64,000 nt of DNA from Pedobacter steynii (GCF_900103665.1 NZ_FNGY01000003.1:310001-374000), one strand, 5' to 3'; counted from the first letter of the stretch, positions 1-9,857 are shown. A program made the numbers and translations. Notes: generated from the sequence alone by a model not told the origin.

Positions 1-419
1 AACGGGCAGATATAGACCCCCAGCTCCCCTTTAAGGCATACGTTTATCGCATTGCCCAAAACATGGTCTATGATTTTTTTCGCACTGTTGCCCGCGACAA
101 AAAACTGGAAGCTAAACTCATCGTAGCTGCTGCAGTCGAACCGGATTATACGCCAATAGATGACGCAATAGCGGATCAGGATTCCAAGGCATTAATAGAG
201 CTGTTGCTTTCTCAACTGCCTAAACAATGTCGCCAGGCATATATTTATTGTAAAATAGAAGGCAGGGGTTATGAAGAAACGGCCAGTCTGATGGGCATTT
301 CTAAAGCCACAGTAAACAACCACATTACTAAAGCCAATAAGCTGCTTAAAATTTTCCTAGAGCAATCCAATTATCTTCGTTTAATGGTTCTTGCCATATG
401 TGTTTGGAGCCGAAGTTGA
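1..419 (+). CDS. ECF RNA polymerase sigma-70 factor (C-terminal part, cut by window edge)
   Basis: The reading frame is open from base 3, upstream of the first ATG at 63, so the gene begins outside the window. The visible part holds the end of sigma region 2 (FKAYVYRIAQNMVYDFFR) and a full region 4 helix-turn-helix (LPKQCRQAYIYCK, then YEETASLMGISKATVNNHI), which contacts the -35 element. The family is the FecI-like ECF sigma factors of Bacteroidota, which are held by a FecR anti-sigma and released when a TonB-dependent transporter binds its substrate. A FecR gene starts 78 bases downstream and a SusC/SusD pair follows, so the expected target is that transporter operon. The family call is firm; the substrate cannot be read from the sequence. 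Confidence 0.93.
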   Translation, partial: RADIDPQLPFKAYVYRIAQNMVYDFFRTVARDKKLEAKLIVAAAVEPDYTPIDDAIADQDSKALIELLLSQLPKQCRQAYIYCKIEGRGYEETASLMGISKATVNNHITKANKLLKIFLEQSNYLRLMVLAICVWSRS

Positions 420-497
420 TTCCCAACTATTTTTAAAAAAAATACGATTGCAATAGTTTGATTTTTTTTCCAAAGCGTATTAGTGTAAATATCGATT

Positions 498-1688
498 TTG
501 GAAAAACAGGAATTAACTATTCTATTTAATAAATATACTCAAGGGAATTGCGCTCCAGAGGAGATCATCACCATATTGCATCATTTTAATCTTCATGAAA
601 ACAAGGAACAGTTCAAACAATTGATCCTTGAAGAGCTTGAAAAGACATCCGCTCCATCAACAGATGAAAATTCTCCTCACGCCCTGCGCGCTTTTGCCCA
701 AACAGACAAAGCATTGCTGGAATTGTTTGGAAGAAAAGAAGAAGTAAAACGTCCATCCAGCGCATTTCACTGGATTTCAATAGCAGCAATTTTACTGACG
801 GTATTAACCATAGGATATGTATTCAGAAGTCAGTTTTACGCAAAAGATCAGCCTTCTCTTTCAACTCTGGCCTTCAAAGATATTGCACCAGGCAGTAACC
901 ACGCTGTGCTGAAAATTGCAGGCAGTCATGAAATCATTCAGCTCAGTCATAATAAAGAAGGCGTTCAAATTAAAAATGGGGAAATATTCTATAAGGACAA
1001 TACCAGGCTAACTGATCCTATCCTGAAGAACAAAGAACCTGAACAATCCGACAATACGTCTTATACTATTGAAACACCCAGGGGCGGACAATACAAGATC
1101 TTGCTATCAGATGGCACAGAGGTACGGTTAAATGCGGCCTCTTCCCTCACTTATCCAGGAATTTTTCAGGGAAATACCAGGGAAGTTTCCGTTACCGGAG
1201 AAGTATTTTTTCAGGTCGCCAGGAACAAAGAAAAGCCTTTCATCGTCAAAGTTGGCGCTATTAAAAATACCGTTACGGGAACCAGTTTTAACATTTCGGC
1301 TTACCCTGATGAGCAAGGCGTAAAAACCACCCTGGTTACCGGTGGACTACACGTATCCGGATATGGCAATGAGGTGACCTTAAGGCCAGGTCAGCAGGCA
1401 TCTGTTGCCGAAAAAAAGATAGCCGTAAATGCGGTTGATACTGATGAATATACGGCCTGGCTCAATAACGAATTTTCTTTTGAGAATAAAAATATTGAAG
1501 CAATTATGAAAAACATCTCCAGGTGGTATGATGTGGATGTTTACTACCAGGGAAACCGGTACGATAACCGAAAATTCGGAGGTACTTACACCCGTACAAA
1601 AGGATTATCAGCCCTGCTTAAACACCTGGAGAGTTTGAGCGGCATCCATTTCATTGTTGAAGGAAGGAGGATAAAAGTATTGATATAA
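498..1688 (+). CDS. FecR-family anti-sigma factor
   Basis: An inner-membrane anti-sigma protein expected to hold the preceding ECF sigma factor and to receive the signal from the SusC STN domain. About 90 cytoplasmic residues are followed by one membrane segment (WISIAAILLTVLTIGYVF, near 92-109). Then comes the periplasmic FecR domain (ETPRGGQYKILLSDGTEV; LNAASSLTYP; TGEVFFQVA) and a C-terminal DUF4974-type domain (FENKNIEAIMKNISRWYDV to the end). The frame has a stop at 486-488 and no ATG before the conserved start, so initiation appears to be at TTG 498 (an ATT at 495 is the only other near-cognate choice). Length (396) is normal. The specific partner is inferred from position. Confidence 0.92.
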   Translation: MEKQELTILFNKYTQGNCAPEEIITILHHFNLHENKEQFKQLILEELEKTSAPSTDENSPHALRAFAQTDKALLELFGRKEEVKRPSSAFHWISIAAILLTVLTIGYVFRSQFYAKDQPSLSTLAFKDIAPGSNHAVLKIAGSHEIIQLSHNKEGVQIKNGEIFYKDNTRLTDPILKNKEPEQSDNTSYTIETPRGGQYKILLSDGTEVRLNAASSLTYPGIFQGNTREVSVTGEVFFQVARNKEKPFIVKVGAIKNTVTGTSFNISAYPDEQGVKTTLVTGGLHVSGYGNEVTLRPGQQASVAEKKIAVNAVDTDEYTAWLNNEFSFENKNIEAIMKNISRWYDVDVYYQGNRYDNRKFGGTYTRTKGLSALLKHLESLSGIHFIVEGRRIKVLI

Positions 1689-1792
1689 GCCACTAAAAAC
1701 AAGCTCACTGGCCGGAACGTGCCATGCAATCAGCTATGAAAAATCATTAAACAAACTAACCAATTTTAACCCAAAACCTATTCTAACCAAAT

Positions 1793-4700
1793 ATGCACTT
1801 CTACAGGTTTAAAAAAAATAAAAGCTTGAATAAGCTGTTAAAAATTATGATGACCTTGAAAATCATCACCATCATCATGTTAGTGTCGTTGTTTCAGGTC
1901 AATGCAAGTGTAAAGGCCCAAACCGTCTCTCTTAATAAAAAGATGTCGCTCAAAGAGGCATTCAAATCACTAAAAAAGCAGACAGGTTATGACTTTATAT
2001 ACATGGCATCCGATGTTTCCGCACTTGTTTCTGTCGAGGCGAATCATATTCCGCTGAACGACGCACTCCGTTCTTTTTTAAAGCCACTGTCTTTAGATTT
2101 TGAGATCCAGGAGAAAACGGTTCTGATCAAGAAAAAAACAACCACCTTTAACCCGGATAACGGGAAAGAAAAACGGGCTCAGGTAACAGGAAAAGTGATA
2201 GATGGCCGTACCAAACAACCTATTCCCGGGGCAAATTTGGTGGTTAAAGGAACTAAAATAACTGCCAGAACGGATGTAAACGGATACTTTACCATCCAGG
2301 CTCCTTATGCGGACGCTGTGATCATTGTGACCTACCTTGGTTATCAGCCACAACAGATAGAACTGAATGGCAGATCCACAATTGAAGTTTTTTTAGTTGA
2401 AGATGCTAAAGCTTTAGAAGAAGTGACCGTAGTTGGGTATACTACTCAAAGAAAAGAATCCGTTACCGGGGCGGTTTCTACGATAACGACCAAAGACCTG
2501 CTACAGAGCCCTTCTGCAAATATCAATAATGTACTTGCAGGACGTTTGCCTGGGCTAATCGCTAACCAATATAGCGGTGGTGAGCCCGGAGTGGATAAAT
2601 CTGAGATCTTTATTAGGGGAAAATCTACTTATGGAGACCAATCGCCCATTATTATTGTCGATGGAGTAGAGCGTGATATGTCTTACTTATCTGCAGAAGA
2701 AATAGAAACTTTTACGATTCTGAAAGATGCGGCGGCTACTGCTCCTTATGGGATTCGTGGTGCCAATGGTGTGATCGTTATTAAAACAAAAAGAGGACAG
2801 GCCTCTGAAAGAGCTACGCTTAATTTCAGAATGTCGCAAGGAATTAATACCCCAACGAAATTACCAAAAATGCTCGGATCAGCAGATTATGCCGTGCTGA
2901 ACAACGAAGCAAAAATTAATGATGCTGTTCGTGATGGGTTAAGCCCCGCTGATATTGCTAAATTGAATTTGTTTACTCCCGAGGCTATAGATAAGTTTAG
3001 AAGGGCTAAGGGCGATAACTCAGATGGCCTTGGCTATAATCATGACTATTTTAAATATATTTTTGGCAGAGGATTACAGCAGGAATATAACTTATCGATC
3101 AGAGGCGGGAACGATAAAGCCAGGTATTACATTTTGGGTGGTTATTTTGGTCAGGGACCAAACTATAAACATGTAGATCTTTCTAATTACGGCGTAACCT
3201 CCAAGTTTAAGCGATACAATTTTCGTTCAAATATTGATGTAGACGTCACTGACAAACTATCAGCAAGATTAGACCTGGGTGCCCGCATTACAGACCGGAC
3301 AGCGCCTGCAACTACCGCAAGCCGGTTAGCAACCCTTGCCACTACCCAACCGCCTTATTTACCTATTACGGTGGCACCTAATGCGAATAAAGCCAACTCC
3401 GCTTATCTCATAGATAATCCAGGTGGGATGTTATTTGGAGATCAGATCTACCGGTACAATGTTTTGGGGGAACTCACCCGCTCCGGATATCTTAGTCAGA
3501 AAGTAACCAATTTAAATGGTACTTTCTCCCTCCGTTATGACCTGGATCTCATCACCAGCGGATTATCCATAGACGGTTCCCTCTCCTATGATGCAACATC
3601 AGACCAATGGATAAACCGCAGGGTAGACCACTACACGGAAGGTTACCGCGAATATCCTGGTTACGCTACTTTTGTTCCTACCGGAGGATCTGATGTGTAT
3701 ATGTCGCCTGGTTTTTATGATGGCGCTTATAAAACCGGCAACAAATACAGTATTGATCAAACCCTGGGTAACAAGTTCGAAAAGCATGACCCATCCAACC
3801 GAACCTATTATCAGTTAAAACTAAACTACGAACGCAGCTTTAATAAGGTACACGAAGTTGCAGGAATGCTTTTATTCAACCGTTCCAGTCAGGGTGCCTA
3901 TAGTGGGGATAAGGCCGGGGTCGATTACCGATATCAGGGAATGACAGGTCAGTTTAACTATAATCTCAACCGAAAATATCTAGCTTCATTCAATTTTGGT
4001 TATAATGGTTCGGAAAATTTCGCCAAAGATAAACGTTATGGTTTCTTCCCCGCAGGCTCTATTGGCTGGGTAATTTCAAGAGAAGAATTTATGAAAGGAA
4101 CAGCCTCCTGGCTGGATCAATTAAAGATCAGAGGGTCTTATGGTCTGGTAGGCAGCGACAGGCTTACGGACAATAAACGTTTTGCTTATCTTCAAACCTA
4201 TGGCGGAGGCAGTGGATACGACTTCGGGATCCAGAATTTCAACGTGAACCCAGGTGGAATCAGTGAAGGAACTTTAGCCAACGTGAACCTGACCTGGGAA
4301 AAGGCCAGAAAAACAAACATTGGTTTAGACGCTACCTTTCTAAAACAACGCTTAAATGTTACCGTTGATTATTTTCATGAATACCGTTATGATATCCTAA
4401 CTTCATTAAGTGGGAACGACAGACTAGGTTTCCCCGCGGTAACCGGAACTTCTACCCCATTCATCAACTCCGGGATCGTCACCAATCGTGGTCTCGAATT
4501 TGAAGTCAACTGGTCTGACCAGATCGGAAAAGATTTCAGGTATACCCTGAAACCAAACTTCACCTTTGCGAGAAACAAAATTGTATTCCAGAATGAAGTA
4601 CCGAGAGCGCATCCCTGGCGTCAGGGCACTGGTCACCGCTTATACGAGAACTTCGTCTATGTTTTCGATCATTTTGTAGCAGACCAGGCTGAGGCAGACC

Positions 4701-5326
4701 GGTTAAATAAAAGCCAGTTCCAACCCTGGGGCAAAGTCGGTCCTGGTGATGTAGTTTATAAGGACTTAAATGGCGACGGCAAAATAGATGATTTAGGAGA
4801 CCGGATGATTGTTGGTAACCCCAGAAGTCCGGAAATCCAGTTCGGATTACCCATCTCTTTACAATATAGAGGATTTGATTTCAGCATATTGCTTCAGGGT
4901 GCCCTCAATACTTCCGTTATGCTAAGAGATGCGGCGACATGGGATTTCCCACAGTTTGATCAGGATAAAACCGGATCAGTAAAGCCTATGCACCTCAATA
5001 GATGGACACCAGAAACAGCCGCTACAGCTAAGTATCCAGCTTTGCATATCGGACAGAACAGCAACAATAAAAATCCGAACAATAGCTTATTTCTTTATGA
5101 TGCCAAATACTTACGGATGAAGAATATGGAAGTTGGCTATACTTTCTCAAAAAGTCTGATGCGTAAAATTGGCCTTGCCAATGTCCGCATTTATGCACAA
5201 GGCCAAAACCTCTTTACATGGGATGGATTAGACAGGGCTGATGTAGATCCGGAAATCGGAGATGCCGGTGGCTATTGGTACCCGGTATTGAAGGTTTATA
5301 ATTTCGGTATAGACATTACCCTTTAA
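1793..5326 (+). CDS. SusC/RagA TonB-dependent outer-membrane transporter with STN domain
   Basis: A TonB-powered outer-membrane barrel that takes up a bulky nutrient together with the SusD lipoprotein encoded next. In order: an N-terminal signal/anchor (ends near FQVNASVKAQ, about 43); an STN signalling domain (about 45-115, SLKEAFKSLKKQTGYDFIY); a carboxypeptidase-regulatory-like domain (about 129-205, VTGKVIDGRTKQPIPGANL); a TonB plug starting near EVTVVGYTTQRKESVTGAV; and a long barrel ending in an aromatic/hydrophobic strand (YNFGIDITL). Its 1177 residues are typical of the long form. The STN domain fits control by the upstream sigma/FecR pair. The start at ATG 1793 is the first in frame. 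Substrate unknown: no enzyme genes are linked to this pair. Confidence 0.95.
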   Translation: MHFYRFKKNKSLNKLLKIMMTLKIITIIMLVSLFQVNASVKAQTVSLNKKMSLKEAFKSLKKQTGYDFIYMASDVSALVSVEANHIPLNDALRSFLKPLSLDFEIQEKTVLIKKKTTTFNPDNGKEKRAQVTGKVIDGRTKQPIPGANLVVKGTKITARTDVNGYFTIQAPYADAVIIVTYLGYQPQQIELNGRSTIEVFLVEDAKALEEVTVVGYTTQRKESVTGAVSTITTKDLLQSPSANINNVLAGRLPGLIANQYSGGEPGVDKSEIFIRGKSTYGDQSPIIIVDGVERDMSYLSAEEIETFTILKDAAATAPYGIRGANGVIVIKTKRGQASERATLNFRMSQGINTPTKLPKMLGSADYAVLNNEAKINDAVRDGLSPADIAKLNLFTPEAIDKFRRAKGDNSDGLGYNHDYFKYIFGRGLQQEYNLSIRGGNDKARYYILGGYFGQGPNYKHVDLSNYGVTSKFKRYNFRSNIDVDVTDKLSARLDLGARITDRTAPATTASRLATLATTQPPYLPITVAPNANKANSAYLIDNPGGMLFGDQIYRYNVLGELTRSGYLSQKVTNLNGTFSLRYDLDLITSGLSIDGSLSYDATSDQWINRRVDHYTEGYREYPGYATFVPTGGSDVYMSPGFYDGAYKTGNKYSIDQTLGNKFEKHDPSNRTYYQLKLNYERSFNKVHEVAGMLLFNRSSQGAYSGDKAGVDYRYQGMTGQFNYNLNRKYLASFNFGYNGSENFAKDKRYGFFPAGSIGWVISREEFMKGTASWLDQLKIRGSYGLVGSDRLTDNKRFAYLQTYGGGSGYDFGIQNFNVNPGGISEGTLANVNLTWEKARKTNIGLDATFLKQRLNVTVDYFHEYRYDILTSLSGNDRLGFPAVTGTSTPFINSGIVTNRGLEFEVNWSDQIGKDFRYTLKPNFTFARNKIVFQNEVPRAHPWRQGTGHRLYENFVYVFDHFVADQAEADRLNKSQFQPWGKVGPGDVVYKDLNGDGKIDDLGDRMIVGNPRSPEIQFGLPISLQYRGFDFSILLQGALNTSVMLRDAATWDFPQFDQDKTGSVKPMHLNRWTPETAATAKYPALHIGQNSNNKNPNNSLFLYDAKYLRMKNMEVGYTFSKSLMRKIGLANVRIYAQGQNLFTWDGLDRADVDPEIGDAGGYWYPVLKVYNFGIDITL

Positions 5327-5359
5327 CGCTATTATATAAAGAATTAATCACATAAAACC

Positions 5360-5457
5360 ATCATCAGCATACCGCTTACAAACAGCAATGAACCTCGCTT
5401 GCGAGCTCATGAATACCATTGAAAACAATAGATATCAATGAATAATATGCTGATGAT
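5360..5457 (+). repeat. inverted repeat in the susC-susD spacer
   Basis: The 154-base spacer between this SusC and SusD holds an 11-base inverted repeat: ATCATCAGCAT at 5360-5370 and ATGCTGATGAT at 5447-5457. A small hairpin (CGCTTGCG) and a CATTGA/TCAATG pair lie between the arms. The other three SusC-SusD spacers in this window are only 5 to 34 bases. The element could fold in the mRNA and set the SusC:SusD ratio; that role is inference. Confidence 0.45.
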
Positions 5458-5480
5458 CGCTAAAAAACAATTATATACTG

Positions 5481-7406
5481 ATGAAAAATATAAAAATTAC
5501 CTTAAGTTTTTTAGTTTTAATGATGGCGCTGCTTTCCTGTAAAAAATATCTGGATAAGCTGCCTGATGATCTAACTACAGAAAAAGAAACCTTTGCACGC
5601 TATGAAAGAGTGAACCAGCTGGTTACAGATCTCTATTCTAAATCTAAGGGGGCTAATGTACCCTTAGCCTGGTTTTACCACTTTTCTTCCGCAGCCATCA
5701 CTGATGAAGCCGAAGGAACAACCGTTGAAGGTGGTATTACCAATAGCTATAACACAGGCGATTGGACCCCAAATGGGCTCCCCGGGGACAATGGTCAGTT
5801 TTGGGATGACTTATACAGCGGCATCCGGAAAGCCAACATCATTCTTTCAGGCGTTGCAGCCAATAAAACACCCGATAATCCAATACAGCCCGGTGATTTA
5901 GAGAAACGGATTGGGGAGACTTATTTCTTGCGTGCTTACCTGCACTATTTAGTGCTTCGGATTTATGGAGAAGCGCCTTACGTAGAGCGCGCCGTTCAAA
6001 CCAGTAATGAGCTGGATTTTAAACCGGAGTCCGTTCATACCATGGCAGAAAAAATAGTTAAGGATGCTACAGAAGCCTACAATCGCTTACCGGCATCTCA
6101 GGACGGTCAGAATTTTGCCCGTGTAGACAAAGGGGCCTGTCTGGGCTTAATTGCAGTGGCAAGGTGGACCGCAGCCACTCCGCTTTGGAATGGAGCAAAA
6201 GCTAACGGATATACCGGCAACCGGAAATTTGAAGGAGAATATACATACAAAGCCGCCCGTTGGGAGGCTGCCAGGGATGCAGCTAAAGCTGTGCTGGACT
6301 TCAAAACTGAAGCCGGGGGACTGCGCTACAGGTTATATAACAGATATACCAATAAAGACTTTAACGATAGCGGCAATAAAGATTATAATGGCGCTACGGT
6401 CTACACCAGATTGTGGCAGATGTTTTATGATATGGATGCTTTTCAGAACGAAGCCGTTTGGTTTGTAACAAAATCAAAAGGAGAAGGATGGTTTGGAGAT
6501 GTATACCCACCTAGTCGTGGTGGTGGTGCCCGTCAACAGCCGGTACAGGAACAGGTAGATGAATATGAGTACATTTCACCTAATGGATTTGGTTACCCTA
6601 TTTACTCCAGCCGCGCCATCACTGATGGCTATGATGATGCTAATCCTTACCGCTCGGTAAAAAGGGACCCTCGTTTTTATCGCGATATTATTTACCATGG
6701 TGCACCTTTTAGAAATGGCAGTAACCAACCTTCCACATTAACTACAGCTACCGGAAGTGACAAGATCAATGCTTCCAACGCCACCAGAACAGGATACTAT
6801 CTTCGTAAATTTCTACAGGAAGCATGGAACAGAGACGGAGGTGTGAGTATTACCGCTCCTGCTGTTTGGAGGTTACCAGAATTCATTTACATTTATGCAG
6901 AAGCGGTCAATGAAACATCCGGACCCACCTCAGAAATTTATGACCTCATCAATACAGTAAGGGCAAGATCTTTTATGGCACCTATGCCTCCTGAAGCAGC
7001 TTCCAACCAATCGGTTATGCGCGAGTATATTAAAAGGGAGCGTCGGGTTGAGTTTTTCTATGAGAATAAAAGGGCATTTGATTCCCGTTTGTACCTGGAA
7101 CCCAGCAATTCAACAGAACTGGCAAGAGAACAGGAATGGAACAGCAGCGGATCAACCGGTACGGAGCGTTCACAAAAATATTGGTCACAAAATCCAAGGC
7201 CATATCCTAAATCTCAGCATATGATCAATGGCATGAGGCCAGTAGTGAACCCAAATGGAAAGATTGTAATCGATGGTATTAAATACAGCATGGAACGCTT
7301 CTTTGTGGAAGACCGGGTGTTTCAAACCCCGAAGCATTATTTGTTCCCAATCATGCAGGGCGAGTTACAAAGAGCTCCAGGTCTTGTACAAAATCCGGGA
7401 TGGTAA
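5481..7406 (+). CDS. SusD/RagB outer-membrane nutrient-binding lipoprotein
   Basis: The surface lipoprotein that caps the SusC barrel and binds its substrate. The signal peptide ends in a lipobox with the acylated cysteine at residue 20 (MMALLSC), followed by KKYLDKLPDD, a normal SusD start. The helical TPR-like body includes the family segment GETYFLRAYLHYLVLRIYG, and the C-terminal part has the conserved EFIYIYAEAVNETSG and REYIKRERRVEFFYENKRAFD. The 641 residues are on the long side for the family. It lies 154 bases after its SusC partner. Family certain; ligand unknown. Confidence 0.95.
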   Translation: MKNIKITLSFLVLMMALLSCKKYLDKLPDDLTTEKETFARYERVNQLVTDLYSKSKGANVPLAWFYHFSSAAITDEAEGTTVEGGITNSYNTGDWTPNGLPGDNGQFWDDLYSGIRKANIILSGVAANKTPDNPIQPGDLEKRIGETYFLRAYLHYLVLRIYGEAPYVERAVQTSNELDFKPESVHTMAEKIVKDATEAYNRLPASQDGQNFARVDKGACLGLIAVARWTAATPLWNGAKANGYTGNRKFEGEYTYKAARWEAARDAAKAVLDFKTEAGGLRYRLYNRYTNKDFNDSGNKDYNGATVYTRLWQMFYDMDAFQNEAVWFVTKSKGEGWFGDVYPPSRGGGARQQPVQEQVDEYEYISPNGFGYPIYSSRAITDGYDDANPYRSVKRDPRFYRDIIYHGAPFRNGSNQPSTLTTATGSDKINASNATRTGYYLRKFLQEAWNRDGGVSITAPAVWRLPEFIYIYAEAVNETSGPTSEIYDLINTVRARSFMAPMPPEAASNQSVMREYIKRERRVEFFYENKRAFDSRLYLEPSNSTELAREQEWNSSGSTGTERSQKYWSQNPRPYPKSQHMINGMRPVVNPNGKIVIDGIKYSMERFFVEDRVFQTPKHYLFPIMQGELQRAPGLVQNPGW

Positions 7407-7423
7407 TCGGCCCCAAACATTAC

Positions 7424-7459
7424 AAACAGAAACGGCTAAGATCTTAGCCGTTTCTGTTT
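7424..7459. terminator. bidirectional intrinsic terminator
   Basis: A perfect 36-base palindrome (two 18-base arms meeting at 7441/7442, core GGCTAAGATCTTAGCC) ends in T-runs on both strands (TTTT after the right arm, AAA before the left arm). It lies between the convergent SusD gene and the minus-strand lipoprotein gene, so it can stop transcription from both sides. Confidence 0.85.
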
Positions 7460-7479
7460 TAAATTATTTTCCTGCTTTA

Positions 7480-8190
7480 TTAATCTTCTTTCACCACCTG
7501 TTCATCTTTTACCACCTTAACCTCAACTTTCGTTGCCCCTGCTCTGGCGGATGAAACAGCTTTACCAATTTCAGTTAACCCTTTTGATTCATAAATCTTC
7601 ATTGCGGTCACTACGTCAATCGCCTGCCTGGTCTGCTCTTCAGGAATAGGAACGAATGAAAGGAAGTTTAAAGTCACTCCTTTTGTTTTCAGCAGATTAT
7701 TTACATTTTTAAGCAACTCCGCTTCAAACTCATTCTGGTTAAAATCAACGATATCCTCGTTCAATAACAGATCTCTGGCAATTTCTTTTATCCTTTTATC
7801 AATTACAGAATTTTCAGCAGTTTCATAGGCTTTAGAACTGTTTACCTCACTATCGCTGTCGCTATTCATTTTCCCCAGGTACTTGGCCTCTCCGATATAT
7901 AGCCTTGCATCCGTGATGGAATAATCGTAGGTAACTTCAATTTTTGCCATCACACGATTTTTAAAAGCGCTTTTAAAAACGCTTTCACCCTGCATAGGAT
8001 AATCAGGGACTGTAATTTTATAAGAACACATTCCCACGCCTTTGGGCACCGTTTCTCCTGCTTTTATCAGTTCCCAGCTCACACCGCAATTACTAGTGTA
8101 TAATGTTTGTACATTAGACTGCGCACGATCACAGGAAGAAAGGAATAATGCCATCGAGCAAATAGAGAGTGACGTAAATAGATTTTTCAT
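7480..8190 (-). CDS. lipoprotein, possibly SPFH/band-7-like
   Basis: A 236-residue exported protein. The signal peptide ends in a lipobox with cysteine 20 (ALFLSSC), so it should be membrane-anchored. The mature part has a beta-rich first half and then a helical, charged segment (roughly 130-205). The latter contains PIPEEQTRQAIDVVTAMKIY and a small-residue stretch (GKAVSSARAGATKVEV), which recalls the end of prohibitin/band-7 domains. That similarity is from reading only and weak. It is transcribed alone and converges on the SusD gene across a shared terminator. Function unknown. Confidence 0.7.
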   Translation of the reverse strand: MKNLFTSLSICSMALFLSSCDRAQSNVQTLYTSNCGVSWELIKAGETVPKGVGMCSYKITVPDYPMQGESVFKSAFKNRVMAKIEVTYDYSITDARLYIGEAKYLGKMNSDSDSEVNSSKAYETAENSVIDKRIKEIARDLLLNEDIVDFNQNEFEAELLKNVNNLLKTKGVTLNFLSFVPIPEEQTRQAIDVVTAMKIYESKGLTEIGKAVSSARAGATKVEVKVVKDEQVVKED

Positions 8191-8445
8191 TCGTTTGGTT
8201 TTTTTGACGTAATTTATTAATTTATATGAGAATATCGTCAGTGTACTTTATAATCAAACAAACATCTATATTTTACGATCTAAATATTCATCTATGGAAA
8301 TGGCGATCGTATTCCTGGTAGAATTTTTCCTAAACAGGAACCATTGAGTTATCTGATTTTAAAGCCATGTAACTTTACTTACCGGAACTTCGGATATTTA
8401 ATGTAAATTGAGTCATAACTCTAAAATCACATAACCTCTCAAAAA

Positions 8446-9087
8446 ATGAATATAGCAGTACTTGTTTTTAATGGTGTTGAGCTCGTCGACATGAACGGTC
8501 CTTTAGATGTTTTTCTTCATGCCAACCGCTTCAACGTAGCACCTTTCTATAACGTATATACAGTAGCAGCAACGCCTGTTCCGATTATCAGTGAAGGAGG
8601 CGTTGTCACAATAATTCCTCAATATACTTTTGAAACCTGTCCGGATCCCGAGCTGATTGTGATCCCTGGCCGAATTGGCAATGACGCAGATTCCACTTCC
8701 ATCCCTGCAAAACCAGAGGTGGTGGAATATGTTAGGCAAATGGCTGGAAAAGGCAAGCTTATTCTTTCGGTTTGCGTTGGATTATATACGCTTGCTGAAA
8801 CAGGCTTACTTGCAGGGAGAAAAGCCACCACACACTACCTCGCCATAGACTATGTTGAATCTCATTACAAAGGTATCGACATGATAAAAAACGTCCGTTA
8901 TGTGCACGATGATAATTTCATCACAACCGGTGGAATCACTTCTGGTATCGACGGTGCGCTGTATGTTGTAGAACAATACAACGGTCCTGACGTTGCACTT
9001 AAAGTCGCCAATATTATGGTCTACAACCGCGAAGCAGCTCTTCCACCAGGTACCATTTTACCACTTCATGATCAATCAGCATCCTGA
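8446..9087 (+). CDS. DJ-1/PfpI-family class-I glutamine-amidotransferase-like protein
   Basis: A cytoplasmic protein of 213 residues with the PfpI/isonitrile-hydratase-like fold. It begins with the family strand and turn IAVLVFNGVELVDMNGPLDV. The nucleophile elbow SVCVG has cysteine 110, followed by LAETGLLAGRKATTHY, where H130 fits the usual catalytic-side histidine. The conserved GITSGIDGALYVVE segment follows. Relatives include isonitrile hydratases and the N-terminal part of GlxA-type regulators; here there is no AraC domain. Stand-alone gene with its own 255-base upstream region. The actual substrate cannot be told. Confidence 0.88.
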   Translation: MNIAVLVFNGVELVDMNGPLDVFLHANRFNVAPFYNVYTVAATPVPIISEGGVVTIIPQYTFETCPDPELIVIPGRIGNDADSTSIPAKPEVVEYVRQMAGKGKLILSVCVGLYTLAETGLLAGRKATTHYLAIDYVESHYKGIDMIKNVRYVHDDNFITTGGITSGIDGALYVVEQYNGPDVALKVANIMVYNREAALPPGTILPLHDQSAS

Positions 9088-9154
9088 ACGGGATAAAACT
9101 GCCTTTCTTCGATACAGCTGATATCAAGAAGTTGTTGTCAAAACTTTGCTGAAT

Positions 9155-9190
9155 AAACAAACAGGTAACCGATGTGGCTATCTGTTTGTT
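9155..9190. terminator. hairpin between convergent genes
   Basis: Arms AACAAACAG (ending at 9164) and CTGTTTGTT (9182-9190) are separated by a 17-base loop. The hairpin lies between the stop of the PfpI-like gene and the end of the minus-strand DUF6624-like gene. Position and symmetry suit a bidirectional terminator, though the stem is AT-rich and lacks a long T-run. Confidence 0.5.
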
Positions 9191-9194
9191 CTGC

Positions 9195-9857
9195 TTAGCG
9201 TTTGATTAACGATGTCTTTTTGTTTTCCAGCACATATAATTTAGGCCCTTTAATTCCTCTATTTTCATAATTATCCTTATTCATTCGAAAATGAAGCTCG
9301 CTCATTTTGTTTAAGTATTCTTCTATACTATCCAACCCAACTTCCTTTCTACGCTTATTTAAGGACTCCAGATTTTCTGTTGGACGAGGAAACGCCTGAC
9401 AACTGTCTGTGTTATACGAGACCTGTGTCCCATACAATTGGTTGCGACTGGTATTGAGCCTTACCCGATCCGTAAGATAAGCGTAGTCCCCACTGGAAGC
9501 ATTTTTCTTTAACACCTGCTTTTTCATCTCATCCAATACTTTCTGCTGAAAATCCGGCCATTTATCCAAATGCTGAACCAATAACCAGAAATCTCTGGAA
9601 CCTTGTTTTCCTACCAGATCAAATCCAGGATATCCCTGATCTGAGAGGATCTTTTGAAGCCGGCCATAATGCGAGGTAAATACACTATCCTGAAATTGCT
9701 TCCTTTTAGGATCATCGATTTTATGTTCAGGCTGAAATCCCGCCACCTTCTGGTCCCAAATGACCATTTTGGCCAAAGAATCTTTAAGAGCTATGTCAGT
9801 TTGAGCAAATGCGAGTAGACTATTTAAGAAAACAAGGGTCAGGACAATTCTTTTCAT
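9195..9857 (-). CDS. exported DUF6624-like protein (copy 1)
   Basis: A secreted or periplasmic protein of about 220 residues with a type-I signal peptide (MKRIVLTLVFLNSLLAFAQ). I start it at ATG 9857; an upstream in-frame TTG at 9875 would only add residues before the signal peptide. The body has the features I associate with DUF6624: an early KDSLAKMVIWDQ helix, a YPGFDLVGKQGSRDFWLLVQH segment, the YLTDRVRL...YGTQ motif and a late LNKRRKEVGLDSIEEYL motif. A paralogue with the same blocks lies at 14841-15524, on the other side of the prophage remnant. No enzymatic function is known to me. Confidence 0.75.
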   Translation of the reverse strand: MKRIVLTLVFLNSLLAFAQTDIALKDSLAKMVIWDQKVAGFQPEHKIDDPKRKQFQDSVFTSHYGRLQKILSDQGYPGFDLVGKQGSRDFWLLVQHLDKWPDFQQKVLDEMKKQVLKKNASSGDYAYLTDRVRLNTSRNQLYGTQVSYNTDSCQAFPRPTENLESLNKRRKEVGLDSIEEYLNKMSELHFRMNKDNYENRGIKGPKLYVLENKKTSLIKR

